This document shows positions 5,182-5,378 of a stretch of 5,378 nt of DNA, piece after piece. The notes beneath the pieces are model-generated. The model searched no databases and had not been told where the DNA came from. It saw nothing but the letters and a program-made list of their open reading frames with translations. Origin of the DNA: Bacillota bacterium (GTDB taxonomy: Bacteria; Bacillota; Limnochordia; Darwinibacteriales; DTU012); the NCBI GenBank assembly GCA_012521805.1, contig JAAYLQ010000080.1, positions 1-5,378 on the forward strand. Reading direction: 5' to 3'. Both the position numbers and the translations under genes were made by a program. How positions within the stretch are numbered: position 1 is the first letter of the stretch; the number at the start of each line of letters is the position of its first letter.

Positions 5182-5378
5182 AGGCATCGTTTTAATGAAC
5201 ATCCGGAACGCTAGAGGTTTCAATCCACGCACCCCTGTGGGGTGCGACGTTATTAAGTTCCTCAATCACCCAGGGTTTTTGCAGTTTCAATCCACGCACC
5301 CCTGTGGGGTGCGACGTTTCTGTATTACCAAACCATTCCGCAAAGTGTTCCAGTTTCAATCCACGCACCCCTGTGGGG
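5150..5378 (-). CRISPR. Type I-C-like CRISPR array, trailer end (array continues to the right)
   Basis: There are four repeat units: a degenerate terminal one at 5150-5181, exact copies at 5217-5248 and 5284-5315, and one cut by the window edge at 5353-5378. The repeat is 32 nt. On the plus strand it starts GTTTCAATCCA, continues as the hairpin CGCACCCC-TGT-GGGGTGCG and ends AC. Read on the minus strand it begins GTCGC and ends ATTGAAAC, the form known for type I-C repeats, so the array is expected to be transcribed leftward. Spacers are at 5182-5216 (35 nt), 5249-5283 (35 nt) and 5316-5352 (37 nt), all different, within the I-C size range. Degeneration of the leftmost repeat marks this as the oldest end, so the leader lies beyond the right edge. 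No cas gene is visible, so the subtype rests on the repeat alone. Confidence 0.96.

Overview
The window looks like chromosomal DNA of an anaerobic Firmicutes-type (Clostridia or Limnochordia-like) bacterium. I infer this from near-consensus Shine-Dalgarno sites, frequent GTG starts, a DegV protein, a ferredoxin-linked NADH-oxidoreductase module and a type I-C-like CRISPR repeat. The exact lineage cannot be read from the sequence.

Positions 1-4125 hold one tightly packed leftward (minus-strand) operon. In order of transcription it encodes a membrane-anchored or exported glutaminyl-peptide cyclotransferase, a NuoE/HydC-like [2Fe-2S] subunit, a NuoF/HydB-like FMN and iron-sulfur subunit, and an NfnB/GltD-like FAD protein with an extra N-terminal [2Fe-2S] domain. 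The FAD gene runs off the left edge, with 320 codons visible. The gene junctions are a 4-nt gap, an 11-nt overlap (with my preferred starts) and a 1-nt overlap, so the genes are probably cotranscribed and translationally coupled.

The last three products resemble the soluble flavin-based electron-bifurcating enzymes, such as HydABC-type hydrogenases, the formate dehydrogenase relatives and the Sporomusa-type transhydrogenase Stn. They would move electrons between NADH, ferredoxin and probably NADP(H). The terminal acceptor or catalytic subunit, if there is one, lies left of the window. The cyclotransferase at the head of this redox operon is an odd partner.

Positions 4126-4246 form a divergent promoter region. 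A rightward DegV-family fatty-acid-binding protein follows at 4247-5095 with an extended -10 promoter and a clear intrinsic terminator. From 5150 to the right edge is the end of a CRISPR array with 32-nt repeats of type I-C character and 35-37-nt spacers. Repeat orientation and the degenerate first repeat show that this is the leader-distal (trailer) end. The leader and most of the array, and any cas genes nearby, would lie to the right. No tRNA, rRNA, insertion sequence or phage gene is visible.
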